NCBI RefSeq assembly: GCF_002975405.1
Contig: NZ_PCPS01000006.1
Location: forward strand, 104,372 to 168,371
Direction: 5' to 3'
DNA from: Arthrobacter sp. MYb229
GTDB lineage: Bacteria > Actinomycetota > Actinomycetes > Actinomycetales > Micrococcaceae
Length of the DNA: 64,000 nt
Shown: piece after piece, positions 20,211 to 28,323 of the stretch
Numbering within the stretch: the first letter of the stretch is position 1
Layout of the letters: the number at the start of each line of letters is the position of its first letter
The notes under the pieces: model-generated
The model's database searches: none
Told to the model about the DNA's origin: nothing
What the model saw: the letters and a program-made list of their open reading frames with translations, nothing else
Made by a program: the position numbers and the translations under genes

Positions 20211-21155
20211 TTATCTTGTGATATTTCCTGCGGGATCTTCCATAGCCTGTGCGAGTATCGATTCGACGATTCTCAAATCTTCAGCAGGCTTTCGAACGAT
20301 CTTGCCGCGCTTGTTGCTGAAGTCCTTGAAATCAATGATGACAAGCTTCAAGTCGTGCTCCGGAATGAGTTCTGCTTTGCGGGCATCGTAGATTCTGCGC
20401 TGTTCGCCGCGTCGTCGTCCGCTCGCCGTGATTTTGTCGTCGAAGAACGGCACCGATTCGGTGTGCTGCCTTTCGTGATATTCCACGACTACTCCTAGTT
20501 CAGCCCAATAACCGTCCACCGGTAGCGGCTTAACTTTTCCATACTTGGCTGACGGATCGCCGACGAGCCAGGGGAACGTTTGCTGGCCTGTCCGCTTTGC
20601 CTCCAGCACCTGATCGCAGAGCTCGAGCACGTAGTGCTCGTCGCTGTCAGCGCGTTTGCTGAGCGTGGGTGCAGGCAGATGCTTCGGCGGCGCCGGCACA
20701 CGGTGCCTGCTGCACCACCCCAGCTCCCAGCCGAGTGAATCGTCGAAGTAGTCGGCGTAGGCAACGGGGAGATCAGCCAGGCTATGAACTTGGGACAAAA
20801 GCATCGCGTACCAGTCGGTATATTGCTTGTTTCCGCTCTCTTGGCGCATACCGCGCTGGAGCGACGGCATCGCCTCAAGAATTGCTTCCGCAACGCTCAC
20901 ATGGCTGACGTCTTCGGGAAATTGGATGTCATTGTTGAAGACGTTCTGGCCAGCGGTGGAGTAGAGGCAACGCTCTTCCGCGTTATAGGGGTCGCCGAAC
21001 TCATCCTCGAAATTCCATTCCGTGACGTTGAAAATAACAATCCGCCAGGCCGTACCTGAGGCATTCATTCCGGGCAAAACACGCAGACCGTAATAGCCCA
21101 AGCGGTGCAGCAGTCCAACGGCTTCAAGTATTCGCAGAGGCAGCTGAGAGTCCAA
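20211..21155 (-). CDS. Unknown protein with nuclease-like C-terminal region
   Basis: 314 aa, not recognised as a known family. The C-terminal third reads like a restriction-endonuclease-fold core: LPVDGYWAELGVVVEYHERQH (Asp214, Glu225-x-His227, Gln-His231), then charged helices and a strand LKLVIIDF near 270. This resembles the D...ExH/QH pattern of EDxHD and Vsr-like PD-(D/E)XK nucleases. The first ~190 residues are a mixed domain rich in Trp and Tyr. The start is TTG 21155 after AAGGA. Base composition appears lower in GC than neighbours. No methylase or modification partner is nearby, so it is not a visible restriction-modification system. The nuclease idea is inference. Confidence 0.55.
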   Translation of the reverse strand: MDSQLPLRILEAVGLLHRLGYYGLRVLPGMNASGTAWRIVIFNVTEWNFEDEFGDPYNAEERCLYSTAGQNVFNNDIQFPEDVSHVSVAEAILEAMPSLQRGMRQESGNKQYTDWYAMLLSQVHSLADLPVAYADYFDDSLGWELGWCSRHRVPAPPKHLPAPTLSKRADSDEHYVLELCDQVLEAKRTGQQTFPWLVGDPSAKYGKVKPLPVDGYWAELGVVVEYHERQHTESVPFFDDKITASGRRRGEQRRIYDARKAELIPEHDLKLVIIDFKDFSNKRGKIVRKPAEDLRIVESILAQAMEDPAGNITR

Positions 21156-21341
21156 TTAATATCCTTCGATAGTGGTCTGACTCAATGCTGACATGTCCGA
21201 CCGACAGTTAGGATCAACGTAGTTTGCGCAAGGTCGCATCGGCTCGATTACTTGAGAACCCGGAGAATCAGCCTAGGCGGCGGAACCGCACGAAGTAGCA
21301 TCGTTGACCGTTTTGCGCATCGTGGACAGGGAGCTGGCCCC

Positions 21342-21914
21342 TCAGCCTTCGGTGTCGGTGGCTTCCAGCTCGGCCAGGAACTTGGCAAGCCGCGCGCTCC
21401 GGGTCTTCTCGGTCCGGGCAATCATCAGCTGGTGCAGGATGTGATAGCGCGGCTGTGACTTCAACGCGGCGAAATTCTTGGCAGCAAGCGGGGCGCGGTC
21501 CAGCGCATCTTGGAGATCTTGCGGCACCTGGGCGGTGGCTTGGCCTTGGTACGCGCGTTCCCACCGTCCATCGTCCTTCGCCTTTTGGATCTCCGCATAC
21601 CCTCGCGGGCGCATGCGGCCTTGGTCGATCAGCTCCTGGGCATATCCAGTATTCTTCTCCGACCAGACAGAGGCCTTGCGCCGAGGGGTGTAGCGCTGGA
21701 GGAAGGTCGTCTCATCGCGCTTGCGACGAATGGCATCAATCCATCCGCTGCATAGCGCCTCGGGCAGGGCTTGGGTGACAGTCAGCGTTGTCGGAGTAGT
21801 TGTACCTTTTTTGGCAACTACCAGCCAAATCCCATCACTGGTTTCTTCGTGCTCGTCGAGCCATGCGCGCCAAGCGGCAACGTCGGGAAGAATCAAAGCA
21901 TCGTCAGGATCCAT
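21342..21914 (-). CDS. YdeI/OmpD-associated family protein
   Basis: 190 aa, full length for the YdeI/OmpD-associated (bacteriocin-protection-like) family. Typical stretches are the EALCSGWIDAIRRKRDE segment, RYTPRRKASVWSEKN, and a C-terminal LPxDLxDALDRxPxAxxxFxxL-type segment (VPQDLQDALDRAPLAAKNF). Cytoplasmic; the biochemical role is unknown. The ATG follows AGGATAGGTG. Monocistronic. Confidence 0.8.
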   Translation of the reverse strand: MDPDDALILPDVAAWRAWLDEHEETSDGIWLVVAKKGTTTPTTLTVTQALPEALCSGWIDAIRRKRDETTFLQRYTPRRKASVWSEKNTGYAQELIDQGRMRPRGYAEIQKAKDDGRWERAYQGQATAQVPQDLQDALDRAPLAAKNFAALKSQPRYHILHQLMIARTEKTRSARLAKFLAELEATDTEG

Positions 21915-22074
21915 GGCACCTATCCTGCCCCTAGTTGCTGATTGCCGCTAGGGATGCATCCGGCGCCGGGACGATTGCTCTGGACCGGTCCCTGCAATGG
22001 TGATTGTTTCCGTCCAGTGGTGGCCGACACGCGGGTCAGAGATTGGCCCTATTTCCCGGCTCTGGAACGGCGAG

Positions 22075-22114
22075 ACCCATCAGCCTCCGGCTGGTGCCGG
22101 GGCTGATGGGTTTT
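22075..22114 (+). terminator. Hairpin with T-run between ydeI-like and mesD
   Basis: ACCCATCAGCC pairs perfectly with GGCTGATGGGT across a 15-nt partly paired loop, followed on the plus strand by TTTT. The genes either side are both minus-strand, so it either ends mesD transcripts without a good U-tract or stops plus-strand antisense transcription. The remaining bases of the 297-bp gap show no gene. Confidence 0.5.
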
Positions 22115-22211
22115 CGGCCTTCATGCAAGAACTTTGCTAGGACCTTCCGCAGCCGGGCGCTGAGACCCAGCATGCACCTTTAACCCGATCCGTGAATTGG
22201 CCGTCGCCAGC

Positions 22212-23252
22212 TCAGACGCGTGCGGCAACCAGCTCCTCGCGCAGGATGCCGGCTCCTGCGCTGAGCGCGCTCAGCTTGGCCAGCGAGACGTCGCGGGGGA
22301 ACGGTGCCATGCCGCAGTTCGTGCTGGGCACCAGCTTGTCCGCGTCGACGAATTCAAGTGCATTGCGCAGCGTCTGCGCGACCTCTTCGGGGGTTTCCAC
22401 CGTTTCACTGGCCACATCGATGGCGCCGAGCATGACCTTTTTGCCGCGCACCAGCTCAACGACCTCGAGCGGGACATTGGAGTGGTGGGACTCCAGGGAG
22501 ATGGTGTTGATGGAGGAGGCCTGCAGCAGTGGGAAAGACTTCTCGTAGTGGCGCCACTGGGCGCCGAGAGTTGCCTTCCAATCGTTGTTCGCCTTGATCC
22601 CGTAGCCGAAGCAGATGTGCGCCACGGTCTCAGCTTTCAGCCCCTGGCAGGCGCGCTCCAGCGCGGCGACGCCCCAGTCCGCGACCTCGTCGAAGAACAC
22701 GTTGAACGCCGGTTCGTCGAATTGGATGATGTCCACCCCGGCTGCTTCGAGTTCTCTGGCCTCCTGGTTGAGGATGGCCGCGAACTCCCAGGCCAGTTTC
22801 TCGCGGCTTCGGTAGTGCGCGTCATACAGCGTGTCGACCATGGTCATCGGGCCGGGAAGGGTCCACTTGATCTGGCGGTCGGTGCACGAGCGCAGGAACT
22901 TCGCGTCCTCAACGAACACCGGCTTCTCACGCCGCACCGCACCGACCACGGTCGGCACGCTCGCGTCGTAGCGGTTGCGGATGCGCACCGTTTCGCGCTT
23001 TTCAAAATCGACCCCGGTCAGGTGCTCGATGAAGGTGGTGACGAAGTGCTGGCGGGTCTGCTCGCCGTCGCTGATGATGTCGATGCCGCGCCGGGTCTGC
23101 TCCAGCACCGCTGCGCGCATGGCGTCCTGCTTGCCTTCGCGCAGCTGCGCGCCTTCCAGCTTCCAATCAGACCAGAGGGTTTCGGGCTTCGCCAGCCAGG
23201 AAGGCTTGGGCAGGCTGCCGACAATGGAGGTGGGAAGTAGCTTTGATGTCAT
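22212..23252 (-). CDS. mesD: Folate-independent methionine synthase core (MesD type)
   Basis: 346 aa, equal to the C-terminal catalytic half of MetE only. Zinc ligands are visible as HIC (His212, Cys214) and TNCGMAPF (Cys313), and a glutamate is present in the ISLESHH region. The N-terminal folate-binding half of MetE is missing. The gene is preceded by a DUF1852 gene 17 bp upstream; that pairing defines MesD/MesX, a methionine synthase reported to need oxygen and an unidentified methyl donor instead of methyl-folate. ATG 23252 chosen; the in-frame extension runs into the upstream spacer. The family call rests on pairing plus length. Confidence 0.85.
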   Translation of the reverse strand: MTSKLLPTSIVGSLPKPSWLAKPETLWSDWKLEGAQLREGKQDAMRAAVLEQTRRGIDIISDGEQTRQHFVTTFIEHLTGVDFEKRETVRIRNRYDASVPTVVGAVRREKPVFVEDAKFLRSCTDRQIKWTLPGPMTMVDTLYDAHYRSREKLAWEFAAILNQEARELEAAGVDIIQFDEPAFNVFFDEVADWGVAALERACQGLKAETVAHICFGYGIKANNDWKATLGAQWRHYEKSFPLLQASSINTISLESHHSNVPLEVVELVRGKKVMLGAIDVASETVETPEEVAQTLRNALEFVDADKLVPSTNCGMAPFPRDVSLAKLSALSAGAGILREELVAARV

Positions 23253-23269
23253 CGTGTGTCTTTCGGTTC

Positions 23270-24262
23270 TCAGGCGACGGGAGCGGGGCAAGTGGCGGCC
23301 CACTGGTCCAGCAATTCGCGGTTCGGGGTGATGAAGTGCTCCGCGGTGTACTTGCCCTGCACTGCGCCGAGCCGGGTGCGCTCTTCGCGGTCGTAGGAGA
23401 TCCTGGTCGGGGCGAAATCCTGTGCCCCCAAGCTTGGGCGATAGACGGCCGGTGCAGCGGAGCTTGCGTTGTAAATCTCGGGGCGGTAGATCTTCTGGAA
23501 GGTCTCCATGGTGGCGATGGTGCTGATCAGCTGCAGATTGGTGTAATCGTTGAGCAAGTCGCCACGGAAGTAGAACGCCAGCGGAGCGACGGCGCCCGGT
23601 GGCATGAAATAGCGCACGCGCAGCCCCATCTTGCCGAAGTACGCATCGGTCAGGGAGTTCTCATCCTGCTGGTATTCCAAGCCGAGGACCGGGTGGCTGT
23701 TGCCCGTGCGGTAGTAGGTTTTGGAAGTGGAGACGCTGATGCAGACCACGGGTAGTTGCGCAAAGCGCTGACGATAAGCCTGCGAATCCAGGAAGTGCTG
23801 GAAGAGCTGGCCATGAAGTTCGCCAAAATCTTCAGGCAATTTAGGGGCACCGGAGCCGTTGCCGGCCGCCGGAAGCACCACGCTGAAGTCGTAATCGCGC
23901 ACATAGGAAGAGAAATTATTGCCCACCATGCCGTGGCTGCGGGTGCTGGTGGCTCGGTCCACGATGGTGGTGTCTAAGACTTCAAGCAGCGGGAACTGCT
24001 CCGCTGCGTTCGCCGAGTCGAAGTGCACATTGGCGGAGATGATCTCCAGCTCGAGTTCATAGCGATCGCCCTGAGGATTGTCCCAGTGAGCCAGGGAATT
24101 AAAGCGGCGGTTGATCATCGTCAGAGCGTTGCGCAGGTTCTCCTGGCGGTTTTCCCCGCGGGCCAGGTTGGCGAAGTTTGTCGTGACTCGTGAGCTCGCA
24201 CAGGGGGTGTAGTCTTCGTCGAATTTGGTGGTGCTGATGCTGAAGGTGAACGCGTCTGCCAT
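23270..24262 (-). CDS. mesX: DUF1852 protein, methionine synthase partner (MesX type)
   Basis: 330 aa, full-length DUF1852, beginning MADAFTFSISTTKFDEDYTP. It is the first gene of the two-gene mes operon. In characterised bacteria MesX is required with MesD for methionine synthesis and is thought to act with oxygen, perhaps in making or delivering the methyl group; its chemistry is not settled. A LysR gene diverges 122 bp upstream and probably controls it. Cytoplasmic, with no signal or membrane segment. Confidence 0.85.
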   Translation of the reverse strand: MADAFTFSISTTKFDEDYTPCASSRVTTNFANLARGENRQENLRNALTMINRRFNSLAHWDNPQGDRYELELEIISANVHFDSANAAEQFPLLEVLDTTIVDRATSTRSHGMVGNNFSSYVRDYDFSVVLPAAGNGSGAPKLPEDFGELHGQLFQHFLDSQAYRQRFAQLPVVCISVSTSKTYYRTGNSHPVLGLEYQQDENSLTDAYFGKMGLRVRYFMPPGAVAPLAFYFRGDLLNDYTNLQLISTIATMETFQKIYRPEIYNASSAAPAVYRPSLGAQDFAPTRISYDREERTRLGAVQGKYTAEHFITPNRELLDQWAATCPAPVA

Positions 24263-24359
24263 GGTGGCCTATCTGGTGCTCAGTGGCCTGGGCCGGCCGA
24301 AAGTAAGTCGATGCGTCCATCATGCAGTGAGATCGCGGATATCAGGTAACTCGATATAA

Positions 24360-24375
24360 CTATGGATTCATATAG
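24360..24375. promoter_or_regulatory. Candidate LysR site between mesX and its LysR
   Basis: An imperfect inverted repeat (CTATG/CATATAG around GATT) in an AT-rich patch, 9 bp before the LysR start, in the divergent region. Its position suits autoregulation plus mesXD control. No footprint-level evidence is possible from sequence. Confidence 0.35.
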
Positions 24376-24384
24376 ACTCGCACT

Positions 24385-25326
24385 ATGGTTCAGGGGACGA
24401 GTGGTTTGACACTGCAGCAGTTGCGCTATTTCATCGCGGTCGCCAGCGAGGGGTCGATCTCCGCGGCGGCTGACCTGATTTACGTCGCACAGCCGAGCAT
24501 GTCGGCGGCGATGAAGGAGCTCGAAGCCCGCGTGGGACGCACCTTGCTGGTCCGCTCGGCCAGGGGAGTGACGCTCACCGCCGAGGGAGCAGAATTCCTC
24601 GGTTATGCCCGGCAGGTTCTGGAGCAGGTGGAGCTGCTTGAGCATCGCTACCTCGGCCGTCCCTCGGTCCGTCGCCTGCTCGGCGTCTCCACGCAGCACT
24701 ATTCCTTCTCGGTGGATGCGTTTGTCAGGATGGTTCAGGCCAGCGGGGCCGAGGAATATCAATTCTCGCTGCGCGAGACCCGCACCGAACAGATCATCGA
24801 GGACGTGCGCACCCTGCGCAGCGACATCGGCATCCTCTATCGCAACGACTTCAACCGGAAGGTCATCGACAAGCTGCTGCGCGAGTCCCGGCTCGTATTC
24901 CACCCCCTGTTCCTCGCCGATCCGCACATCTTCATTTCGCGCAGCAACCCGCTGGCCTCCCGGGCGCGGGTGACGCTCGAGGACCTCGAAGACCTGCCGC
25001 GCTTGACCTTCGACCAGGGTGCGAACAACTCGTTCTACTTCGCCGAGGAAGTGCTCTCCACCAGCTCCAGCAAGCGCGAAATCCAGGTTTCGGACCGCGC
25101 GACCATCTTCAACCTCATGATCGGCCTGGGCGGGTACACCATCTCCACGGGCATCATCAGCGACGAGCTGGACCCGTCCATCGTCGCCATCCCGCTGGAT
25201 GTCGATGAGCGCATCGAGATCGGCTGGATCGACCATGCAGCGATTCCGCTGACCGAGCAAGCGCGGCGCTATCTGGACGAGGTGCGCTCGGTCGTCTCAA
25301 GCTTCGGAGTTGAGGTCCTGGACTGA
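24385..25326 (+). CDS. LysR-family regulator divergent from mesXD
   Basis: 313 aa. The N-terminal helix-turn-helix (LQQLRYFIAVASEGSISAAADLIYVAQPSMSAAMKELE split across residues 9-46) and a periplasmic-binding-like effector domain are complete. Divergence from mesX and proximity to metY-metB suggest a MetR-like job, sensing homocysteine or methionine status. That role is inference from position. No operon partner downstream; the 450-bp leader of metY follows. Confidence 0.85.
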   Translation: MVQGTSGLTLQQLRYFIAVASEGSISAAADLIYVAQPSMSAAMKELEARVGRTLLVRSARGVTLTAEGAEFLGYARQVLEQVELLEHRYLGRPSVRRLLGVSTQHYSFSVDAFVRMVQASGAEEYQFSLRETRTEQIIEDVRTLRSDIGILYRNDFNRKVIDKLLRESRLVFHPLFLADPHIFISRSNPLASRARVTLEDLEDLPRLTFDQGANNSFYFAEEVLSTSSSKREIQVSDRATIFNLMIGLGGYTISTGIISDELDPSIVAIPLDVDERIEIGWIDHAAIPLTEQARRYLDEVRSVVSSFGVEVLD

Positions 25327-25565
25327 ATCCCCGGCCCCCAAGACGTAACACCGTGTCATTTGGCGGACCGTCGGCGACATAATAGTTGCGCAAAACCCTG
25401 GTTCTTCAAGGATTCTGGCGGTTGCCGCGCGTCACAAAGGGACTGCGGGCCGGGCCCCATTACGGGACTGGCGCGGGATGTGAAGCTAGGTGCCCCTGTA
25501 TGAAGCGCGGGCGTGGGCGTCGTTTGCGCCGCCGGATGCCGATGTCCAACCATGGAAGAACAACA

Positions 25566-25650
25566 ACCCATCAAGAGCGACCGAGAGATCTGGCTCGTAG
25601 ACGTCGCAGCAACCATCGGGAAACCGAAAGGTGCTAATGCCAGGAACGAT
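25566..25650 (+). promoter_or_regulatory. SAM-I (S-box) riboswitch upstream of metY-metB
   Basis: Hallmarks in order: closing stem CCATC (25566-25570) with GATGG (25646-25650), AAGAGCGACCGAGAGATCTGG, GACGTCGCAGCAACC, a short P3-like hairpin CGG-GAAA-CCG, and AAGGTGCTAATGCCAGGA. These match the conserved SAM-I aptamer core. The GTCGC segment pairs with GCGAC to form P2. The metY start lies 126 bp downstream. TCTCGT and ACGAGA flank a loop just before AGGAG, so control may be through the ribosome site or an upstream hairpin (GTACCG/CGGTAC). Expected to switch off expression when SAM is abundant. Confidence 0.88.
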
Positions 25651-25775
25651 GGAGCAGTTCCGAACGTGCCATAAGGCGCCATGCTTCGTACCGTTGTGGC
25701 CTCAGGGCGGCCGAGGGGCGGTACGACGCCGGGTGTTCGGTGCACTCTCTCGTGGATCAGAAACGAGAAGGAGCT

Positions 25776-27086
25776 ATGAGCCAACGCCAAGGAACCGACG
25801 CGGTCCATGCAGGGTATCGTCCGAGCGGAGATTTCCGCCCGATGCTGCCGCCACTGCACAATTGCGCAGCGTACCAGTTCGAATCGCACGCAGAAGCGAT
25901 CGAAAAATTCGCGTTGCGCCAGGCCGGCTTCACCTATTCACGCACCGGCAACCCCACCGTGGCCATCCTGGAACAGCGGGTGGCCGCCCTTGAAGGCGGA
26001 GCCCAAGCGGTAGCCACCGCCTCGGGGCAGTCGGCCGTTGCGCTCTCGCTGCTTGCCCTGACCCAGGGTCCTAAGCACATCGTGGTTTCCTCCTCGCTGT
26101 ACGGCGGCACCGTGGACCTGTTCACCGACACCTTTTCCGACTTCGGCATCCGGGTCAGCTTTGTCGACCAGGCCGACCCCGCAGCTTGGGCCGGGGCCAT
26201 CGAAGAAGACACCCGGGCGTTCTTCCTGGAGTCCGTCTCCAACCCGCTGTGCACCGTGGCGGACCTGCCCGCCATCTCGGCGATCGGGCACGAGCACAAC
26301 ATTCCGGTGGTCGTCGACAATACGCTGGCCACCCCGCTGAATATTCGCCCGCTGGATTTTGGCGCCGACATTGTGGTGCACTCGGCCACCAAGGGACTAG
26401 CCGGACACGGCTCGGTGCTCGGCGGCGTGGTCGTGGATTCGGGGAAGTTCGATTTCTCCGATTCCACCCGCTGGCCGCAAATCGCCGCCCCGCGAGTGCG
26501 GCTGAACAATGCCTCGCTGCTTGAACGCCACGGATCGGCCGCCTACGCCATGCTGGTCCGCTCCAAATTCCTGCACGACTTGGGGCCGGCCTTGGCCCCG
26601 GCCAGCGCCCAAGGCATTCTGACCGGCATCGAAACCTTGCCGGTACGTGCCGCACACGTGCAGCGCAGCGTGAGCACCCTGATCCAGGAACTTGCAGATC
26701 ACCCGGGCATTGCGGCCATCCACCACCCTTCGCTGCCGGCCCACCCGAGCCACGAGCTGGCCAAAAAGCTCACGCCCAAGGGCACCGGTTGCGTGCTGGC
26801 CATCGAACTGGCCCGCCCCTCGCTGGTGTCCCCGGTGATCGACGGGCTGCAGCTGATTTCCCTGGCCGCAAATGTGGGCGATACCCGCACCATGGTCGCC
26901 CACCCGGCCACCATGACGCACTGCCGGCTCTCCGCGGAGCAACTTCTCGCCGCGGGCCTGAACACCTCCACCCTGCGCCTTTCGGTGGGGCTTGAAGACC
27001 CCGCCGATCTGCTCGCCGACCTCACCCAAGCGCTGGACAGCGCACTAAACCGGGCCCTGGCCCCGCAAACCCAAGGAGCATCATGA
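25776..27086 (+). CDS. metY: O-acetylhomoserine sulfhydrylase-like PLP enzyme
   Basis: 436 aa, Cys/Met-metabolism PLP family. PLP lysine at HSATKGLAGHG (Lys206), SRTGNPT near 55-61 and the SNPLC motif near 155 are present, and the length fits the OAH sulfhydrylase branch. It makes homocysteine from O-acetylhomoserine and sulphide. ATG 25776 follows AAGGAG by 2-3 nt; upstream in-frame codons lie in the riboswitch leader. The ATG of the next gene overlaps its stop (ATGA). It is controlled by the SAM-I riboswitch. The exact acyl-homoserine preference is not visible. Confidence 0.85.
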   Translation: MSQRQGTDAVHAGYRPSGDFRPMLPPLHNCAAYQFESHAEAIEKFALRQAGFTYSRTGNPTVAILEQRVAALEGGAQAVATASGQSAVALSLLALTQGPKHIVVSSSLYGGTVDLFTDTFSDFGIRVSFVDQADPAAWAGAIEEDTRAFFLESVSNPLCTVADLPAISAIGHEHNIPVVVDNTLATPLNIRPLDFGADIVVHSATKGLAGHGSVLGGVVVDSGKFDFSDSTRWPQIAAPRVRLNNASLLERHGSAAYAMLVRSKFLHDLGPALAPASAQGILTGIETLPVRAAHVQRSVSTLIQELADHPGIAAIHHPSLPAHPSHELAKKLTPKGTGCVLAIELARPSLVSPVIDGLQLISLAANVGDTRTMVAHPATMTHCRLSAEQLLAAGLNTSTLRLSVGLEDPADLLADLTQALDSALNRALAPQTQGAS

Positions 27087-28303
27087 GCGGCTTCAACACC
27101 CTCGCCGTCCACGCCGGCCAGCATAAAGACCCGCACACCGGAGCCGTGGTCCCACCGATCTACCAAACCAGCACGTTCATCCAGGACGGAATCAACGTCT
27201 TGCGCTCCGGACACGAATACTCCCGCGGCTCGAACCCGACCCGCGATGGCTTCGAAGCGCAGCTCACCGCCCTGGAAGGCGGAGCCGCGGGGTTCGCCTT
27301 CGCCTCGGGCATCGCCGCCGAAGACGCGCTGCTGCGTGCGGTGCTTGAACCGGGCGACCACATCATCCTGGGCGCCGACGGCTACGGCGGCACCAACCGG
27401 CTGATCTCCAAATTGCACAGCAAATGGGGCATCACCTCTTCCGCGGTGGATATCACCAACCTGGACTCGGTGCGCGCAGCGGTGCGCCCGAACACCGCGC
27501 TGCTTTGGGTGGAGACTCCCTCCAACCCGCTGCTGGGCATCGCCGATCTTGCCGGCTGGGCGGACATCGCCCGCGAGCACGGCGCCCTGCTGGTGGTGGA
27601 CAACACCTTCGCCACTCCCTACCTGCAGCGGCCTTTGGACTTCGGGGCCCACGCGGTGGTCCACTCCACCACCAAGTACATCGGGGGACACTCGGATGTG
27701 CTCGGCGGCGCGGTGATCGTCGCCGATCACCTCTTCCGTGGCCAGCCGCTGGCCGAAGCCGTCGGCTTCCAGCAATTCGCCGGCGGCGCGGTGGCCGGCC
27801 CGCAGGATTCCTACCTGGCCGCACGCGGCCTGAAGACCTTGGGACTGCGCATGGAACGCCACTGCGCCTCCGCAGCTAAGCTGGCACGCTGGCTTGATGA
27901 CCAGCCTGAGGTGACGCGGGTCTATTACCCCGGGTTGGAATCCCATCCCGGCCATGAGCTTGCGGCGCGCCAGCAGCGTGGTTTTGGCGGCATCGTCTCG
28001 TTGCAGCTCACCGGCGAACCCGCCGCGCGCGCTTTCGCCGAATCCATGGAGTACTTCCAGCTCTCGGTTTCCCTGGGCGGGGTGGAATCCCTGGTCTGCT
28101 ACCCGCGCGAAATGACCCATGCCTCGCTGATCGGCACCGAGCTGGAAATCCCGGCCAACCTGGTCCGCCTTTCGGTGGGCATCGAGGAACCCGAGGACCT
28201 CATCGCGGATCTTTCCCTCGGGTTGGCCGCCGCGCGTAACGTCGCCGGCCCGGCACGCACCACTTGTCCACAGCCGGCGAGGGAACCCGCACTGCAGCTT
28301 TAG
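27083..28303 (+). CDS. metB: Cystathionine gamma-synthase/lyase family enzyme
   Basis: 406 aa PLP enzyme of the same family as its upstream neighbour. PLP lysine at HSTTKYIGGHSDVLGG (Lys198), SRGSNPTRDGFE near 48-58, ETPSNPL near 144-150. It links acyl-homoserine and cysteine to cystathionine, or works in reverse as a lyase; homologues cannot be separated reliably by eye. It is translationally coupled to metY by a 4-bp overlap and shares the SAM riboswitch. With mesXD it supplies homocysteine for methionine synthesis. The C-terminal tail is slightly extended. Confidence 0.82.
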   Translation: MSGFNTLAVHAGQHKDPHTGAVVPPIYQTSTFIQDGINVLRSGHEYSRGSNPTRDGFEAQLTALEGGAAGFAFASGIAAEDALLRAVLEPGDHIILGADGYGGTNRLISKLHSKWGITSSAVDITNLDSVRAAVRPNTALLWVETPSNPLLGIADLAGWADIAREHGALLVVDNTFATPYLQRPLDFGAHAVVHSTTKYIGGHSDVLGGAVIVADHLFRGQPLAEAVGFQQFAGGAVAGPQDSYLAARGLKTLGLRMERHCASAAKLARWLDDQPEVTRVYYPGLESHPGHELAARQQRGFGGIVSLQLTGEPAARAFAESMEYFQLSVSLGGVESLVCYPREMTHASLIGTELEIPANLVRLSVGIEEPEDLIADLSLGLAAARNVAGPARTTCPQPAREPALQL

Positions 28304-28323
28304 CCGCCGCGCACACTGGGGCC

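Noticed and set aside
20211..21914. Restriction-modification or defence island
   Set aside because: Only one nuclease-like protein of unknown family is present. There is no methylase, helicase, ATPase partner, integrase or repeat structure nearby.
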